Positions 8,876-17,606 of a stretch of DNA of 64,000 nt are shown piece after piece. Positions within the stretch are counted from its first letter, which is position 1. Each line of letters begins with the position of its first letter. The DNA comes from Sphingobium sp. (GTDB taxonomy: Bacteria; Pseudomonadota; Alphaproteobacteria; Sphingomonadales; Sphingomonadaceae), in the NCBI GenBank assembly GCA_020446425.1, contig JAGRES010000013.1, positions 62,001 to 126,000 on the forward strand, in the 5' to 3' direction. Both the position numbers and the translations under genes were made by a program. The notes beneath the pieces were generated by a model. The model was not told where the DNA came from, ran no database searches, and worked only from the letters and a program-made list of their open reading frames with translations.

Positions 8876-10357
8876 TCATCCCACGCTCCCCTCAAGGCTG
8901 ATACCGAGCAGCTTCTGCGCCTCGACGGCAAACTCCATCGGCAGCTGCTGCAGCACCTCTTTGGCGAAGCCGTTGACGATCAGGCCCACCGCGCTTTCGG
9001 TGTCGAGCCCGCGCTGCATCGCGTAGAAGAGCTGATCATCGCTGATCTTGCTGGTTGTCGCCTCATGCTCGATCTGCGCGCTCGGGTTTTTCACCTCGAT
9101 ATATGGCACGGTGTGCGCGCCGCATTGATCGCCGAGCAGCAGACTGTCGCACTGTGTGAAGTTACGCACATTCTCCGCACCTGGCCCAACGCGCACGAGA
9201 CCACGATAGGTGCCGCTGGATTTGCCCGCGCTGATCCCCTTGGAGATGATCGTCGAGCGGCTGTTCTTGCCGTTGTGGATCATCTTGGTGCCGGTGTCAG
9301 CCTGCTGATAATTATTGGTGACGGCTACCGAGTAAAACTCGCCCACGCTGTTCTCGCCGTTCAAGACACAGCTTGGATATTTCCAGGTGATCGCGCTGCC
9401 GGTTTCTACCTGCGTCCAGCTGATCTTGCTGTTCCTGCCCTGGCACAGTCCGCGCTTGGTAACGAAATTGTAGATGCCGCCCTTGCCCTGCTCATCGCCC
9501 GGATACCAGTTCTGCACGGTCGAATATTTGATCTCGGCATCGTCCAGCGTCACCAGCTCGACCACGGCGGCGTGAAGCTGGTTCTCGTCGCGCTGCGGCG
9601 CTGTGCAGCCCTCAAGGTACGAGACATAGGCCCCCTTGTCGCATACGATCAGCGTACGCTCGAACTGGCCGGTATTTTCGGCATTGATGCGGAAATAGGT
9701 GGAAAGCTCCATCGGGCAGCGCACGCCCTCCGGCACATAGACGAAGGTGCCGTCGGAAAAGACCGCGCAATTGAGCGCGGCGAAATAATTGTCGTGCATC
9801 GGCACGACCTTGCCGAGCCATTTTTTCACGAGCTCAGGATATTCACGGATCGCTTCGCTGATCGAGCGGAAGATGACGCCTGCTTCTTCCAGTTCCTTAC
9901 GGAAGGTCGTCGCCACCGACACGCTGTCGAACACCGCGTCCACAGCAACCTTGCGCGCGCCCTCAACGCCCGCGAGTACCTTCTGCTCCTCGATCGGGAT
10001 GCCAAGCTTTTCATAGACGCGCAGGATTTCGGGATCGACCTCGTCGAGCGATGCTATCGTCTCTTTCTTCTTGGGCGCGGCGTAATAATAGGCATCCTGA
10101 TAGTCGATGGCCGGGACATTGAGCTTCGCCCAGTCCGGCGTTTCCATCGTCAGCCAGTGGCGGTATGCCTTCAGCCGCCAGTCGAGCATCCATTCGGGCT
10201 CTTCTTTCTTGGCGGAAATGAAACGCACCGTGTCTTCGCTCAAACCCTTGGGCGCGAATTCCTGTTCGATATCGGACGACCAGCCATGCTCATAATCCGC
10301 GACCTTCGCGGCAGCGGCGCGGGCTTCGGCGTCCTTGATTTCGATGTCTTCGCTCAT
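8876..10357 (-). CDS. sufB: Fe-S cluster scaffold subunit SufB
   Basis: A 493-residue SufB with the standard N-terminal helical region, the beta-helix core and the conserved C-terminal block [20 protein letters not shown]. Recognisable SufB motifs include [16 protein letters not shown] and the cysteine in [18 protein letters not shown]. It is the core scaffold on which SufBC2D builds the cluster. The start ATG at 10357 overlaps the stop of the Rrf2 regulator (ATGA), so the regulator and scaffold are translated together. After its stop there are 114 bases before the next gene, which hold a CGCATATGCG palindrome and a CGATTC/GAATCG inverted repeat. Confidence 0.95.
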   Translation of the reverse strand: MSEDIEIKDAEARAAAAKVADYEHGWSSDIEQEFAPKGLSEDTVRFISAKKEEPEWMLDWRLKAYRHWLTMETPDWAKLNVPAIDYQDAYYYAAPKKKETIASLDEVDPEILRVYEKLGIPIEEQKVLAGVEGARKVAVDAVFDSVSVATTFRKELEEAGVIFRSISEAIREYPELVKKWLGKVVPMHDNYFAALNCAVFSDGTFVYVPEGVRCPMELSTYFRINAENTGQFERTLIVCDKGAYVSYLEGCTAPQRDENQLHAAVVELVTLDDAEIKYSTVQNWYPGDEQGKGGIYNFVTKRGLCQGRNSKISWTQVETGSAITWKYPSCVLNGENSVGEFYSVAVTNNYQQADTGTKMIHNGKNSRSTIISKGISAGKSSGTYRGLVRVGPGAENVRNFTQCDSLLLGDQCGAHTVPYIEVKNPSAQIEHEATTSKISDDQLFYAMQRGLDTESAVGLIVNGFAKEVLQQLPMEFAVEAQKLLGISLEGSVG

Positions 10358-10785
10358 GTGCGAACCTCCATTGCCGGTTGCGGCGCGTTAGCCAGGCTCG
10401 CCAGCGTCACGCCGCCCAGCGCCCCGCGCACGGCACTATTCACTGCACCCCAGTGCGGCTGCACAGAACAGCTGCCCTCAAGCGCGCAGTCATGCCTGCC
10501 GCTCTCAACACAGGATGTCATCGCGATAGGGCCTTCGACCGCCTCGATAATGTCGGCAAGGCTGATCGCCGCAGCCGGACGCGCCAGCTTTATGCCGCCC
10601 CCTGCCCCGCGAACCGATTTAAGCAACCCCGCACGGGTCAGCAGGCTCACCAGCTTCTGTGCGGTAGGCAGTGGAACGCCGGTTTCGTCGGACAGGTCCG
10701 TCGCGCTGGTCCGCGTGCCGCCGCAATGGCGCGCCGCTGCACCCATCATCACAACCGCGTAATCGGCAAGGCTGGAAAGCCGCAA
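10354..10785 (-). CDS. Rrf2-family Fe-S cluster-sensing regulator of the suf operon
   Basis: The 143-residue protein is a winged-helix Rrf2/IscR-type repressor: HTH in the first 65 residues ([22 protein letters not shown]) and three candidate cluster ligands Cys92, Cys100 and Cys106. The spacing (x7, x5) differs slightly from IscR (x5, x5). It probably represses the suf operon when clusters are plentiful. The start is a TTG at 10785 with GGAG 8 bases upstream; this places the invariant [11 protein letters not shown] at the N-terminus. It is the first gene of the operon and an inverted repeat lies just upstream. Confidence 0.88.
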   Translation of the reverse strand: MRLSSLADYAVVMMGAAARHCGGTRTSATDLSDETGVPLPTAQKLVSLLTRAGLLKSVRGAGGGIKLARPAAAISLADIIEAVEGPIAMTSCVESGRHDCALEGSCSVQPHWGAVNSAVRGALGGVTLASLANAPQPAMEVRT

Positions 10786-10801
10786 ATTCTATCTCCACGT
10801 C

Positions 10802-10826
10802 AAATCAGACTGATTCGCTCTGATTT
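10802..10826. promoter_or_regulatory. Inverted repeat upstream of the Rrf2-suf operon, candidate operator
   Basis: Perfect 8-base arms AAATCAGA (10802-10809) and TCTGATTT (10819-10826) flank 9 bases. A second perfect dyad, AATCAG-A-CTGATT, is nested inside at 10803-10815, so there are three half sites. The site lies 17 bases upstream of the TTG start of the Rrf2 gene, where an autorepressor would bind. That it is the Rrf2 site is inference from position and symmetry. Confidence 0.5.
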
Positions 10827-10859
10827 TCATGTGGGAGCATATGGCGCCCGGATCAAGGG

Positions 10860-11738
10860 CTAACTGATACGATTAATCTTGGTAATGCCTGTCAGCGCCC
10901 GCCGCTGAACCGTCAATTTCGCCACCATGGTCGGATCGTTCAGCAACTGATGCGGGGTAAGGCCCAGAAACTGTTTGATTTCCCGGATGAAATGCGACTG
11001 ATCATAAAAATTGCCTTCGGTGCACAGCTCAGTCCAGTTCTTCTTGTCGATCACGATCTGGGACGCACAGCGCAAGGCGCGGTATTTGCGCGCCAGCATC
11101 TTGGGCGGCGCGCCATATAACCGGTTCGTATAACGCGCCAGCTGCCGCGCCGACAGACCGGTAGCCGCGACAATATCTTCTATCTGGGGCGAGTCGGTAT
11201 CGCTCAGCCATGAGTCGATCTTGGAGACCATGTCGACCATTGAAGGCGATACCGGGGCCAACCGGCTTTGCAGAAACGCCCACAGACCTTCCGCCGCCTC
11301 GTCAATATCATGCGTCGTTCGCAGTCGTTCCAGTTCCTCCTGAAATTCTGCCCCATGAACTGCGGAAACATCGTATAGCTTATCGACCCATTTGGAAGCA
11401 TCGTCGCATCCTAGGGCATACCATCCGAGCGGCAGCACAGAGACGCCGAAAACCAACGCCGAACTGTCGAGGGAAAACCGGGTAGCGCCCATCGTCGGTC
11501 CAAGCATACATATCTCAGGCGTGGGAGCGGTAGTATCGTCGCAAAAGCGATAATGCCCCTTGCCCGCCATCATGAAGCGGAGCTGGGGCATATCTGCCCT
11601 TGTCATATCCTGATATCTGTTGAGGTCGGTTCGGAACAGATAGATCGAACCAAAGAAATACCGCATCTCGGGAGATGGCTCCCAATAGCGCAGGCTGATC
11701 GCGTCAGCCGATTGGTTCAAGACAGAAACGTCGTCCAT
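10860..11738 (-). CDS. AraC-family transcriptional regulator
   Basis: A 292-residue protein with an unidentified N-terminal sensing region and a C-terminal AraC-type double HTH (about residues 185-280: IEDIVAATGLSARQLARYTN and the second helix region FYDQSHFIREIKQFLGLTP). I chose the ATG at 11738 (MDDVSVLNQS), which has AGGGGCGG 11-12 bases upstream; the longer frame runs into a structured terminator region and is unlikely to be translated. Its target genes are not clear from the neighbourhood: the divergent pyrD is housekeeping, and the suf regulator downstream has its own control. Confidence 0.8.
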   Translation of the reverse strand: MDDVSVLNQSADAISLRYWEPSPEMRYFFGSIYLFRTDLNRYQDMTRADMPQLRFMMAGKGHYRFCDDTTAPTPEICMLGPTMGATRFSLDSSALVFGVSVLPLGWYALGCDDASKWVDKLYDVSAVHGAEFQEELERLRTTHDIDEAAEGLWAFLQSRLAPVSPSMVDMVSKIDSWLSDTDSPQIEDIVAATGLSARQLARYTNRLYGAPPKMLARKYRALRCASQIVIDKKNWTELCTEGNFYDQSHFIREIKQFLGLTPHQLLNDPTMVAKLTVQRRALTGITKINRIS

Positions 11739-11858
11739 GTTCGCTAGCCGCCCCTGCCGCGAATTATTGTCTGTGAGCCGCCAAAGGCCCGCGACCCTCA
11801 CAATGATGAGGAACACTGTCTCATACACAGGATCACATTGGAAATCACGGGGTGATTG

Positions 11859-11895
11859 CAACAAAAATGACCCGACAGCACATGGCTGCCGGGTC
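11859..11895 (-). terminator. Rho-independent terminator upstream of the AraC gene
   Basis: Minus strand: a 10-base stem (11895-11886 with 11878-11869, one G-U pair), a 7-base loop, then ATTTTTGTT. It is placed inside what would be the AraC 5' leader, so it must end a transcript starting around 11965. Confidence 0.75.
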
Positions 11896-11965
11896 TGAGT
11901 TGAAAAGGTCTCTTGGATCCAAGACCAAAGAGCCCTTCGGGTCGCAGAGCCTGTCTAGAACCTCG
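11860..11965 (-). ncRNA. Candidate structured small RNA or leader RNA
   Basis: On the minus strand a TATAAG -10-like box (11977-11972) is followed by about 105 bases that can fold into three hairpins: a small CCC-GAA-GGG loop near 11933-11947, a stem GGTCTT.../...GAGACC at 11926-11907, and a strong terminator hairpin with a U-tract ending near 11859. In the last stem the only mismatch on the plus strand becomes a G-U pair on the minus strand, which favours a minus-strand transcript. No good -35 box is visible. It lies about 120 bases upstream of the AraC start, so it could be a free small RNA or an attenuated leader. Confidence 0.45.
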
Positions 11966-12092
11966 GCCTCCCTTATACTTGTACAAATCGGACATAGCTT
12001 GGAATTTGGATGGAATTTTACATAATTTCCATCTTGGCCTGCGCTCGACATAGGGCTTTGACGCGGCAGCGGGCGCTTGGCATAGCGGCTCA

Positions 12093-13136
12093 ATGATATA
12101 TCCGTTTTTCCGCCCCTTATTATTCAGACTTGATGCAGAAAAAGCACATCATCTGACACTTGCAGCGTTAAAATGGCTGCCTGCCGGTACGCCTGCCGAG
12201 CCCGACTCGGCGTTGTCGACTATCGTAGTCGGAATCCATTTCCCTGGGCCGGTGGGACTCGCCGCCGGCTTCGACAAGGACGGGATAGTCGCCGAGAAAA
12301 TGCACCATTTTGGATATGGTTTTTCCGAACTGGGCACTCTCACCCCATTGCCCCAAGCCGGAAACCCGACTCCGCGGCTTTTTCGGCTCGCCGAAGACAG
12401 GGCAGTCATCAATCGCATGGGTTTCAACAATGGCGGGCAGGAGGAGGCAAAAAAGCGCCTTACCCGCATGCCACGCACAGGCCGCGTCATCGGCATCAAT
12501 ATCGGCGCGAACAAGGACAGCGTGGACCGGATAGCCGACTATGCAACCGGCGTCCGGAACATGGCGCCGCTGGCGGATTATCTCACCGTCAATATATCTT
12601 CCCCCAACACCCCCGGCCTGCGTGCGTTGCAGGACAGAAAAGCGCTGGACGAGTTGCTGGGTGCCGTGATGGACGCGCGCGGCGCGGACCTGACACCAAT
12701 ATTCCTGAAAGTAGCGCCCGATCTCGAACCTGCCGACATCGACGACATCGCCCAGTGCGTAACCGATCACAAAATCGACGCGCTGATTATTTCGAATACG
12801 ACGATAACGAGCCCGCCTCTGCACTCCCGCCATGCAGGCGAAGCAGGCGGCCTTTCCGGCGCGCCATTGCACGATCTGGCCCTGCAGAGGCTACGCGACT
12901 TCCGTGCCAAGCTGGGCACGGCCATGCCTCTTATTGGCGCGGGTGGCATCTCCAACGCCGAACAAGCCTATGCCCGCATCCGTGCGGGTGCATCGCTGGT
13001 GCAGCTGTACAGCGCCATGGTCTATGAAGGCCCCTGGCTCGCCGCACATATCAATCAGGGCCTGAAACAGCTGCTTGCACGCGACGGGTTCACCAATATT
13101 GCGCAGGCAGTTGGCATTGATGCGCCTTCCCACTAG
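12093..13136 (+). CDS. pyrD: Dihydroorotate dehydrogenase (quinone), class 2
   Basis: A 347-residue PyrD, the membrane-associated flavoprotein that oxidises dihydroorotate to orotate in pyrimidine synthesis and passes electrons to quinone. The N-terminal helix for membrane attachment (MIYPFFRPLLFRLDAEKAHH) marks class 2. FMN and substrate motifs are intact: GLAAGFDKDG, NRMGFNNGG, NISSPNTPGLRALQ and the C-terminal phosphate site IGAGGISNAEQAYARIRAGA followed by YSAMVYEGP. It is followed 10 bases later by ggt on the same strand. Confidence 0.95.
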   Translation: MIYPFFRPLLFRLDAEKAHHLTLAALKWLPAGTPAEPDSALSTIVVGIHFPGPVGLAAGFDKDGIVAEKMHHFGYGFSELGTLTPLPQAGNPTPRLFRLAEDRAVINRMGFNNGGQEEAKKRLTRMPRTGRVIGINIGANKDSVDRIADYATGVRNMAPLADYLTVNISSPNTPGLRALQDRKALDELLGAVMDARGADLTPIFLKVAPDLEPADIDDIAQCVTDHKIDALIISNTTITSPPLHSRHAGEAGGLSGAPLHDLALQRLRDFRAKLGTAMPLIGAGGISNAEQAYARIRAGASLVQLYSAMVYEGPWLAAHINQGLKQLLARDGFTNIAQAVGIDAPSH

Positions 13137-13146
13137 GTCTGTACCC

Positions 13147-14817
13147 ATGACCCGGCTGATCCTCGCTCTTGTTGCGCTCTTCCTGCTGCCCGTACAGGCG
13201 ATTGCCGGCGGGACCGTTTCCTCCGCCGATCCGCGCGCCAGCGAGGCGGGTATGGAAATGCTGCGCAAGGGCGGCAGCGCGACCGACGCCGCGATGGCGA
13301 TGATGCTGGCGCTGACAGTGGTCGAACCGCAATCGAGCGGCATTGGCGGCGGCGGCTTTCTTGTTCATCATGATGGCAAGGCCGGGTTGATCGACACCAT
13401 AGATGGCCGTGAAACTGCACCGTCTTCCGCCACGCCTACATTGTTCCTCGATAATGCGGGCAACCCAATGTCGTTCATGCAGGCGGTGCCGGGTGGGCGG
13501 TCCGTTGGCGTGCCCGGCAATGTGGCGTTGATGAAAATGGCGCATGATAAATGGGGCAGGCTTCCCTGGGGTGAGCTGTTCGGCCCAGCCATCCGTCTGG
13601 CACGCGACGGTTTCACGGTCAGCAAGCCTCTCTCCGGCCGCCTGCTGATGCTGGCGCAGATATGGGAAAACGGCTTTCCCGATGCACAGAAAATATACTG
13701 GATCGACGGCAAGCCCGCCCCGGAAGGCGCGACCATCCGTAATCCCGAGCTGGCTGATTTCCTTGAAACGCTGGCCAAAGATGGCCCGGATGCCTTTTAT
13801 CGCGACGGTGCACCAGCCATAATTGCAGCGGCGGCAAACGCATCGCGCAACAAGACACAGATTACCGCAGAGGACATCGCATCCTATCGCGCCAAACAGC
13901 GGCCCGCCGTCTGCGCGCCCTATCGCGCCTACAAGATATGCGGCATGGGCCCGCCTTCATCGGGTGCCACAACCGTGCTTCAGATTTTGGGCATGCTGGA
14001 GCGTTTTGACCTCAAGGCGCTGGGCAAGGATAATCCAGTCAGCTGGCACCTGATCGGGGAAGCCATGCAGCTCGCCTATGCCGACCGCGCCAAATATCTG
14101 GGCGATCGTGATTTTGTCGAAGTTCCAGTCGCGGGCCTGATCGACCCGGCCTATGTCCGCCAGCGCTCGAAACTGATTTCCACACAGCATGTGCTGGGCC
14201 AGTATGAAGCGGGCACTCCGCCCGGCGCGCCGGAACGCACCACGCCGCCGGACAAGGATATGCCGGGCACGACCCATTTCGTCGCTATCGACGATGACGG
14301 CGATGTCGTCTCGATGACATCGACCGTCGAAGGACCGTTCGGTAGCCAGCTGACCGCGCATGGCTTTTTCCTCAACAATGAGCTGACCGATTTCGATTTC
14401 ATCCCTGAGCAGGATGGAGCGCCCGTCGCCAACCGCGTTCAACCGGGCAAACGCCCGCTCTCGTCCATGTCGCCGACCATCGTCTATGACACGCAGGGCA
14501 AACCTGTTTTCGCCGTTGGTGCCGCTGGCGGCAAAACCATCATCATGCAGGTCGCCAAAGCCATCATCGCCCATCTGGACTGGGGCATGGATGCGCAGGA
14601 GTCCATCGGCCAAGGGCTGATCTATTTCAATCGCGACGGCTTGATTCTGGAACAGGGCACTGCGCTGGAAGCCATGCGGCAACCGCTGGAGAAGTTGGGC
14701 CATCACATCACTGTGAGAGAGCTGGGCCTCAAGGCCAATGCGGCTGAGCGTCTGTCCGATGACACCTGGCGCGGCGCGGCGGACCCACGCAGCATAGGGG
14801 TAGCCCTTACGGAATGA
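13147..14817 (+). CDS. ggt: Gamma-glutamyltransferase (periplasmic)
   Basis: A 556-residue gamma-glutamyltranspeptidase. The ATG at 13147 gives a clear signal peptide (MTRLILALVALFLLPVQAIA), so the enzyme acts in the periplasm, cleaving glutathione and other gamma-glutamyl compounds. The self-processing nucleophile is Thr375 in PGTTHFVAIDDDG; the lid and oxyanion motifs GPFGSQLTAHGFFLNNELTDF and RPLSSMSPTIV follow. The frame open from 13075 overlaps pyrD and is not the start. It lies between pyrD and an acyl-CoA ligase, with no evident pathway link. Confidence 0.92.
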   Translation: MTRLILALVALFLLPVQAIAGGTVSSADPRASEAGMEMLRKGGSATDAAMAMMLALTVVEPQSSGIGGGGFLVHHDGKAGLIDTIDGRETAPSSATPTLFLDNAGNPMSFMQAVPGGRSVGVPGNVALMKMAHDKWGRLPWGELFGPAIRLARDGFTVSKPLSGRLLMLAQIWENGFPDAQKIYWIDGKPAPEGATIRNPELADFLETLAKDGPDAFYRDGAPAIIAAAANASRNKTQITAEDIASYRAKQRPAVCAPYRAYKICGMGPPSSGATTVLQILGMLERFDLKALGKDNPVSWHLIGEAMQLAYADRAKYLGDRDFVEVPVAGLIDPAYVRQRSKLISTQHVLGQYEAGTPPGAPERTTPPDKDMPGTTHFVAIDDDGDVVSMTSTVEGPFGSQLTAHGFFLNNELTDFDFIPEQDGAPVANRVQPGKRPLSSMSPTIVYDTQGKPVFAVGAAGGKTIIMQVAKAIIAHLDWGMDAQESIGQGLIYFNRDGLILEQGTALEAMRQPLEKLGHHITVRELGLKANAAERLSDDTWRGAADPRSIGVALTE

Positions 14818-14856
14818 GGGGTTTATAGCTGTCGGCCCATAATACATGGAGAGTTG

Positions 14857-16656
14857 ATGCACGCCTTCGAGCAGTTCCCCAATCTCGTGACCATGTTCTT
14901 CACCCGGGCCGCGCAGCAGGGCGAAAAGCCGTTCCTGTGGCGGAAATCGGAAGGGCGCTGGCACTCGATCAGTTGGGCAGAAGCGGCGCGGCAGGTCGCC
15001 ACGCTTGCCGCTGCCTTGCGCGCGGAAGGAATCAGGGCGGGCGACACAGTTGCGCTGGTCAGCGAAAACCGCCCGGAATTCTGCATCGCAGATCTCGCCA
15101 TCATGGCGGCAGGCGCGGTGACGGTACCCACCTACACCACCAACACCGAGCGCGACCATGAGCATATTTTGACCGACAGCGGCGCGCGTGCCGTCATCGT
15201 GTCTACGGCGAAGCTGGCCAAGCCGCTGATGCCAGCGGTTTTGCGATCCAATGCACGACTGGTCATCGCTATGGAGCCGCTCCGGCAGATGCAGCTTGAG
15301 ACTTTGCGGGTGTGCCAATGGGCTGACCTGATGGCCGCGCACGCGGATGACCCGGAAGCAAGGGTCGACTATTGCGCAGGTGCGCAGGCGGCCACGCGCG
15401 ATGATCTCGCCTGCATCATCTACACCAGCGGCACCGGCGGCGCACCGCGCGGCGTGCAGCAGCATCACGGGGCCATCCTGCATAATGTCGAGGGCTGCAC
15501 CGAGGTGATCGCCACCGATTTCGGGCTGGGCGATGAGGTATTCCTGTCCTTCCTGCCTCTATCCCACGCCTATGAGCATAGCGGCGGCCAGTTCTTCCCC
15601 ATCGGTCTTGGCGGGCAGATCTACTATGCCGAGGGGCTCGACAAGCTGGCCGGCAATATCGAGGAAGTGCGCCCGACCATCATGGTTGTGGTGCCGCGCC
15701 TGTTCGAGGTGCTGCGCACCCGCGTGCTGAAAGGCATCGAAAAGCAGGGGCGGGTTCCGGTGTTCCTGCTCGATCAGGCGCTGCGCCTCGGCGCGAAACA
15801 GGTGGATGGCAAACTTGCCCTGTGGGATTGGCCAATGCGCCTGCTGGTGGAACGCACGATCAAGCCCAAGGTGCAGGCGCGTTTTGGCGGGCGCATCAAG
15901 GCGCTGGTTTCCGGCGGTGCGCCGCTCAATCCCGATATCGGCAATTTCTTTCATTCACTCGGCCTGATGCTGCTGCAAGGCTATGGCCAGACCGAAGCCG
16001 CCCCGGTAATTTCCGTCACGCGGCCATCGACCGGCCTCAAAATGGATACGGTCGGCACGCCGCTGCTCAATACCGAAATCAGGATCGCCGAGGATGGCGA
16101 AATATTGGTGCGCGGCGAGCTGGTGATGCACGGCTATTGGCGCAACTCGGATGAAACCGCGCGCGCGCTGAAAGACGGCTGGCTGCACACCGGTGACATT
16201 GGCGAGTTCGACGAGGGCGGGCGTCTGCGCATCACCGACCGCAAGAAAGACCTGATCGTCAATGACAAGGGCGACAATGTCGCGCCGCAGAAGATTGAGG
16301 GCATGCTCACCCTGCAGGATGAAATCGCGCAGGTGATGGTGAGCGGCGACAAGCGGCCCTATCTGGTGGGTATCATAGTGCCTGAAGCTGACTGGATGAA
16401 GGAGTGGGCCAAGGCCAATGGCAAGGATGCGTCACTGGATGCGCTGAAAAACGATCCCGCATTCCACAGTGCGTTGCGTGCTGCAGTGGACAGGGTGAAC
16501 AAGGACCTATCCGTCACCGAACGCGTGCGGCAATTCATTGTCGCCGACGAACCTTTCACGGTCGAAAACCAGATGATGACCCCGTCCATCAAGATCCGGC
16601 GGCATATGATCCGCAGCGCCTATCAGGACAGGCTGGACGGGCTTTATAAGGCATAG
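14857..16656 (+). CDS. Long-chain fatty acid--CoA ligase (AMP-dependent)
   Basis: A 599-residue member of the ANL superfamily. It activates long-chain fatty acids through an acyl-AMP to acyl-CoA. Motifs: P-loop IYTSGTGGAPRGVQQHH (about residue 190), the GYGQTEAAPV motif, and the hinge/lysine region HTGDIGEFDEGGRLRITDRKKDLI. The long form with the VNDKGDNVAPQKIEG block resembles the LACS/FadD15 subgroup. The ATG at 14857, three bases after a TTG, is preceded by GGAGAG. It may be co-transcribed with ggt. Confidence 0.9.
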   Translation: MHAFEQFPNLVTMFFTRAAQQGEKPFLWRKSEGRWHSISWAEAARQVATLAAALRAEGIRAGDTVALVSENRPEFCIADLAIMAAGAVTVPTYTTNTERDHEHILTDSGARAVIVSTAKLAKPLMPAVLRSNARLVIAMEPLRQMQLETLRVCQWADLMAAHADDPEARVDYCAGAQAATRDDLACIIYTSGTGGAPRGVQQHHGAILHNVEGCTEVIATDFGLGDEVFLSFLPLSHAYEHSGGQFFPIGLGGQIYYAEGLDKLAGNIEEVRPTIMVVVPRLFEVLRTRVLKGIEKQGRVPVFLLDQALRLGAKQVDGKLALWDWPMRLLVERTIKPKVQARFGGRIKALVSGGAPLNPDIGNFFHSLGLMLLQGYGQTEAAPVISVTRPSTGLKMDTVGTPLLNTEIRIAEDGEILVRGELVMHGYWRNSDETARALKDGWLHTGDIGEFDEGGRLRITDRKKDLIVNDKGDNVAPQKIEGMLTLQDEIAQVMVSGDKRPYLVGIIVPEADWMKEWAKANGKDASLDALKNDPAFHSALRAAVDRVNKDLSVTERVRQFIVADEPFTVENQMMTPSIKIRRHMIRSAYQDRLDGLYKA

Positions 16657-16796
16657 CTGGCAACAGCCTGGACTTTGCCTCCAAACAACATATTTGACTG
16701 AGACAGCTCGGAGCGAAAACCGGTAGTCTGTTCCAGTTCTCTTGCTCAAGCACGTCTGCAATCTCGCGCGCGCAACCACATAATCGTCATGAGCCC

Positions 16797-17606
16797 CTAA
16801 TCGACAGTATATTTGACAGTCGACGTCGCTTTCGCTTCATAATCGAGCTGTGTCGTTTGCCCATATCGCATGCAATCGTGAATATGGACTACACCGATTG
16901 GGTAGCCAGGGCGGTCTTCGTCCGTCACAAATGCCGTAATGATCTGACGGTCATTGAGAAGCCTCAACGCATCTTCAACAAGCATATTTGCGGGAACAGT
17001 CACCGGATTAGAAGTCATGATATCCATTGCTGTTCGGTCGAGTAAGTTTGTGAGATTGCGGCGGAGATCACCATCTGTGATCACTCCCGCCAAGCGACCA
17101 TCGGGATCCATAACTCCTGCTATGCCAAGGCTACCCGCTGTCATGGCGGTCACAACCTCCGGCATCGACTGACCAAATCCAACAAGCGGCATGCTTTCGC
17201 CAGAACGCATTATTTGCGTAACGGCTAAAAAATGAGAAGCAAGAAAGTCATCGACATGACGCCGTACGCTCGAACCCTCTCGATAATCTGCGCGGATGGC
17301 TCCGAGCACTTTACGGAGATAAAATATATTACCGATTAGCAGGCCCGAAGTGCGCGACTTGAAACCAAATAGGGGCCGGTCACCTGCCACTACATCTCGC
17401 TGCTCATTCGTTTGAACGACTATATCGTCTTCACGGATCTTCAGCTGGTCAAACCCTATGATCACATCTTCTTGATAGTGTTGAACATAGGTGGCTTTAT
17501 CGCGACCGCCGTCTATTTCGAATAAAGGAATGACGAACCCATCACCGATTGCGGAAGCATGGAGTGCGCCAGTCAACCGGAAGAATTGCGGCATTAGCGG
17601 CATCAT
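16797..17606 (-). CDS. CBS-pair protein with unknown N-terminal module; second gene of an A+T-richer cassette
   Basis: The 269-residue protein has two parts. Residues about 140-260 are a CBS pair very like the C-terminus of arabinose-5-phosphate isomerase (KdsD): VTQIMRSGESMPLV, GVITDGDLRRNL, IMTSNPVTVPA and VGVVHIHDCMRYG. The usual N-terminal SIS isomerase domain is absent. Instead there are about 130 residues of a module I do not recognise (GDGFVIPLFEID, GDRPLFGFKSR, FYLRKVLGAIRADY). It is therefore not an isomerase; CBS pairs usually sense adenine nucleotides. The ATG at 17606 overlaps the upstream stop as ATGA, so I prefer it to the TTG at 17633. Base composition is visibly lower in G+C than the neighbours. 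Confidence 0.7.
   Translation of the reverse strand: MMPLMPQFFRLTGALHASAIGDGFVIPLFEIDGGRDKATYVQHYQEDVIIGFDQLKIREDDIVVQTNEQRDVVAGDRPLFGFKSRTSGLLIGNIFYLRKVLGAIRADYREGSSVRRHVDDFLASHFLAVTQIMRSGESMPLVGFGQSMPEVVTAMTAGSLGIAGVMDPDGRLAGVITDGDLRRNLTNLLDRTAMDIMTSNPVTVPANMLVEDALRLLNDRQIITAFVTDEDRPGYPIGVVHIHDCMRYGQTTQLDYEAKATSTVKYTVD

Larger units (their letters stand above)
11739..12092. other. 354-base intergenic region between AraC gene and pyrD
   Basis: The region holds the structured RNA and terminator listed separately at 11859-11965. The part from 11966 to 12092 is A+T-rich around 11990-12030 and should contain the divergent pyrD promoter, but I cannot place -35/-10 boxes with confidence. A possible 68-codon minus-strand ORF starting at 12051 has no ribosome site and reads through the terminator hairpin, so I do not call it a gene. 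Confidence 0.5.

Noticed and set aside
8861-10762. Plus-strand ORF of 633 codons opposite sufB and the Rrf2 gene
   Set aside because: It is a shadow of the high-G+C codon pattern of two clearly identified genes; no domain, ribosome site or plausible start.
11845-12051. Possible 68-residue minus-strand protein with CPICTS and CC motifs
   Set aside because: No ribosome site, and its last codons cross a rho-independent terminator hairpin, so the region is better read as structured RNA.
13957-15483. Minus-strand ORF of 508 codons opposite ggt and the acyl-CoA ligase
   Set aside because: Mirror of two confirmed genes; composition is that of an antisense frame and no motif is present.
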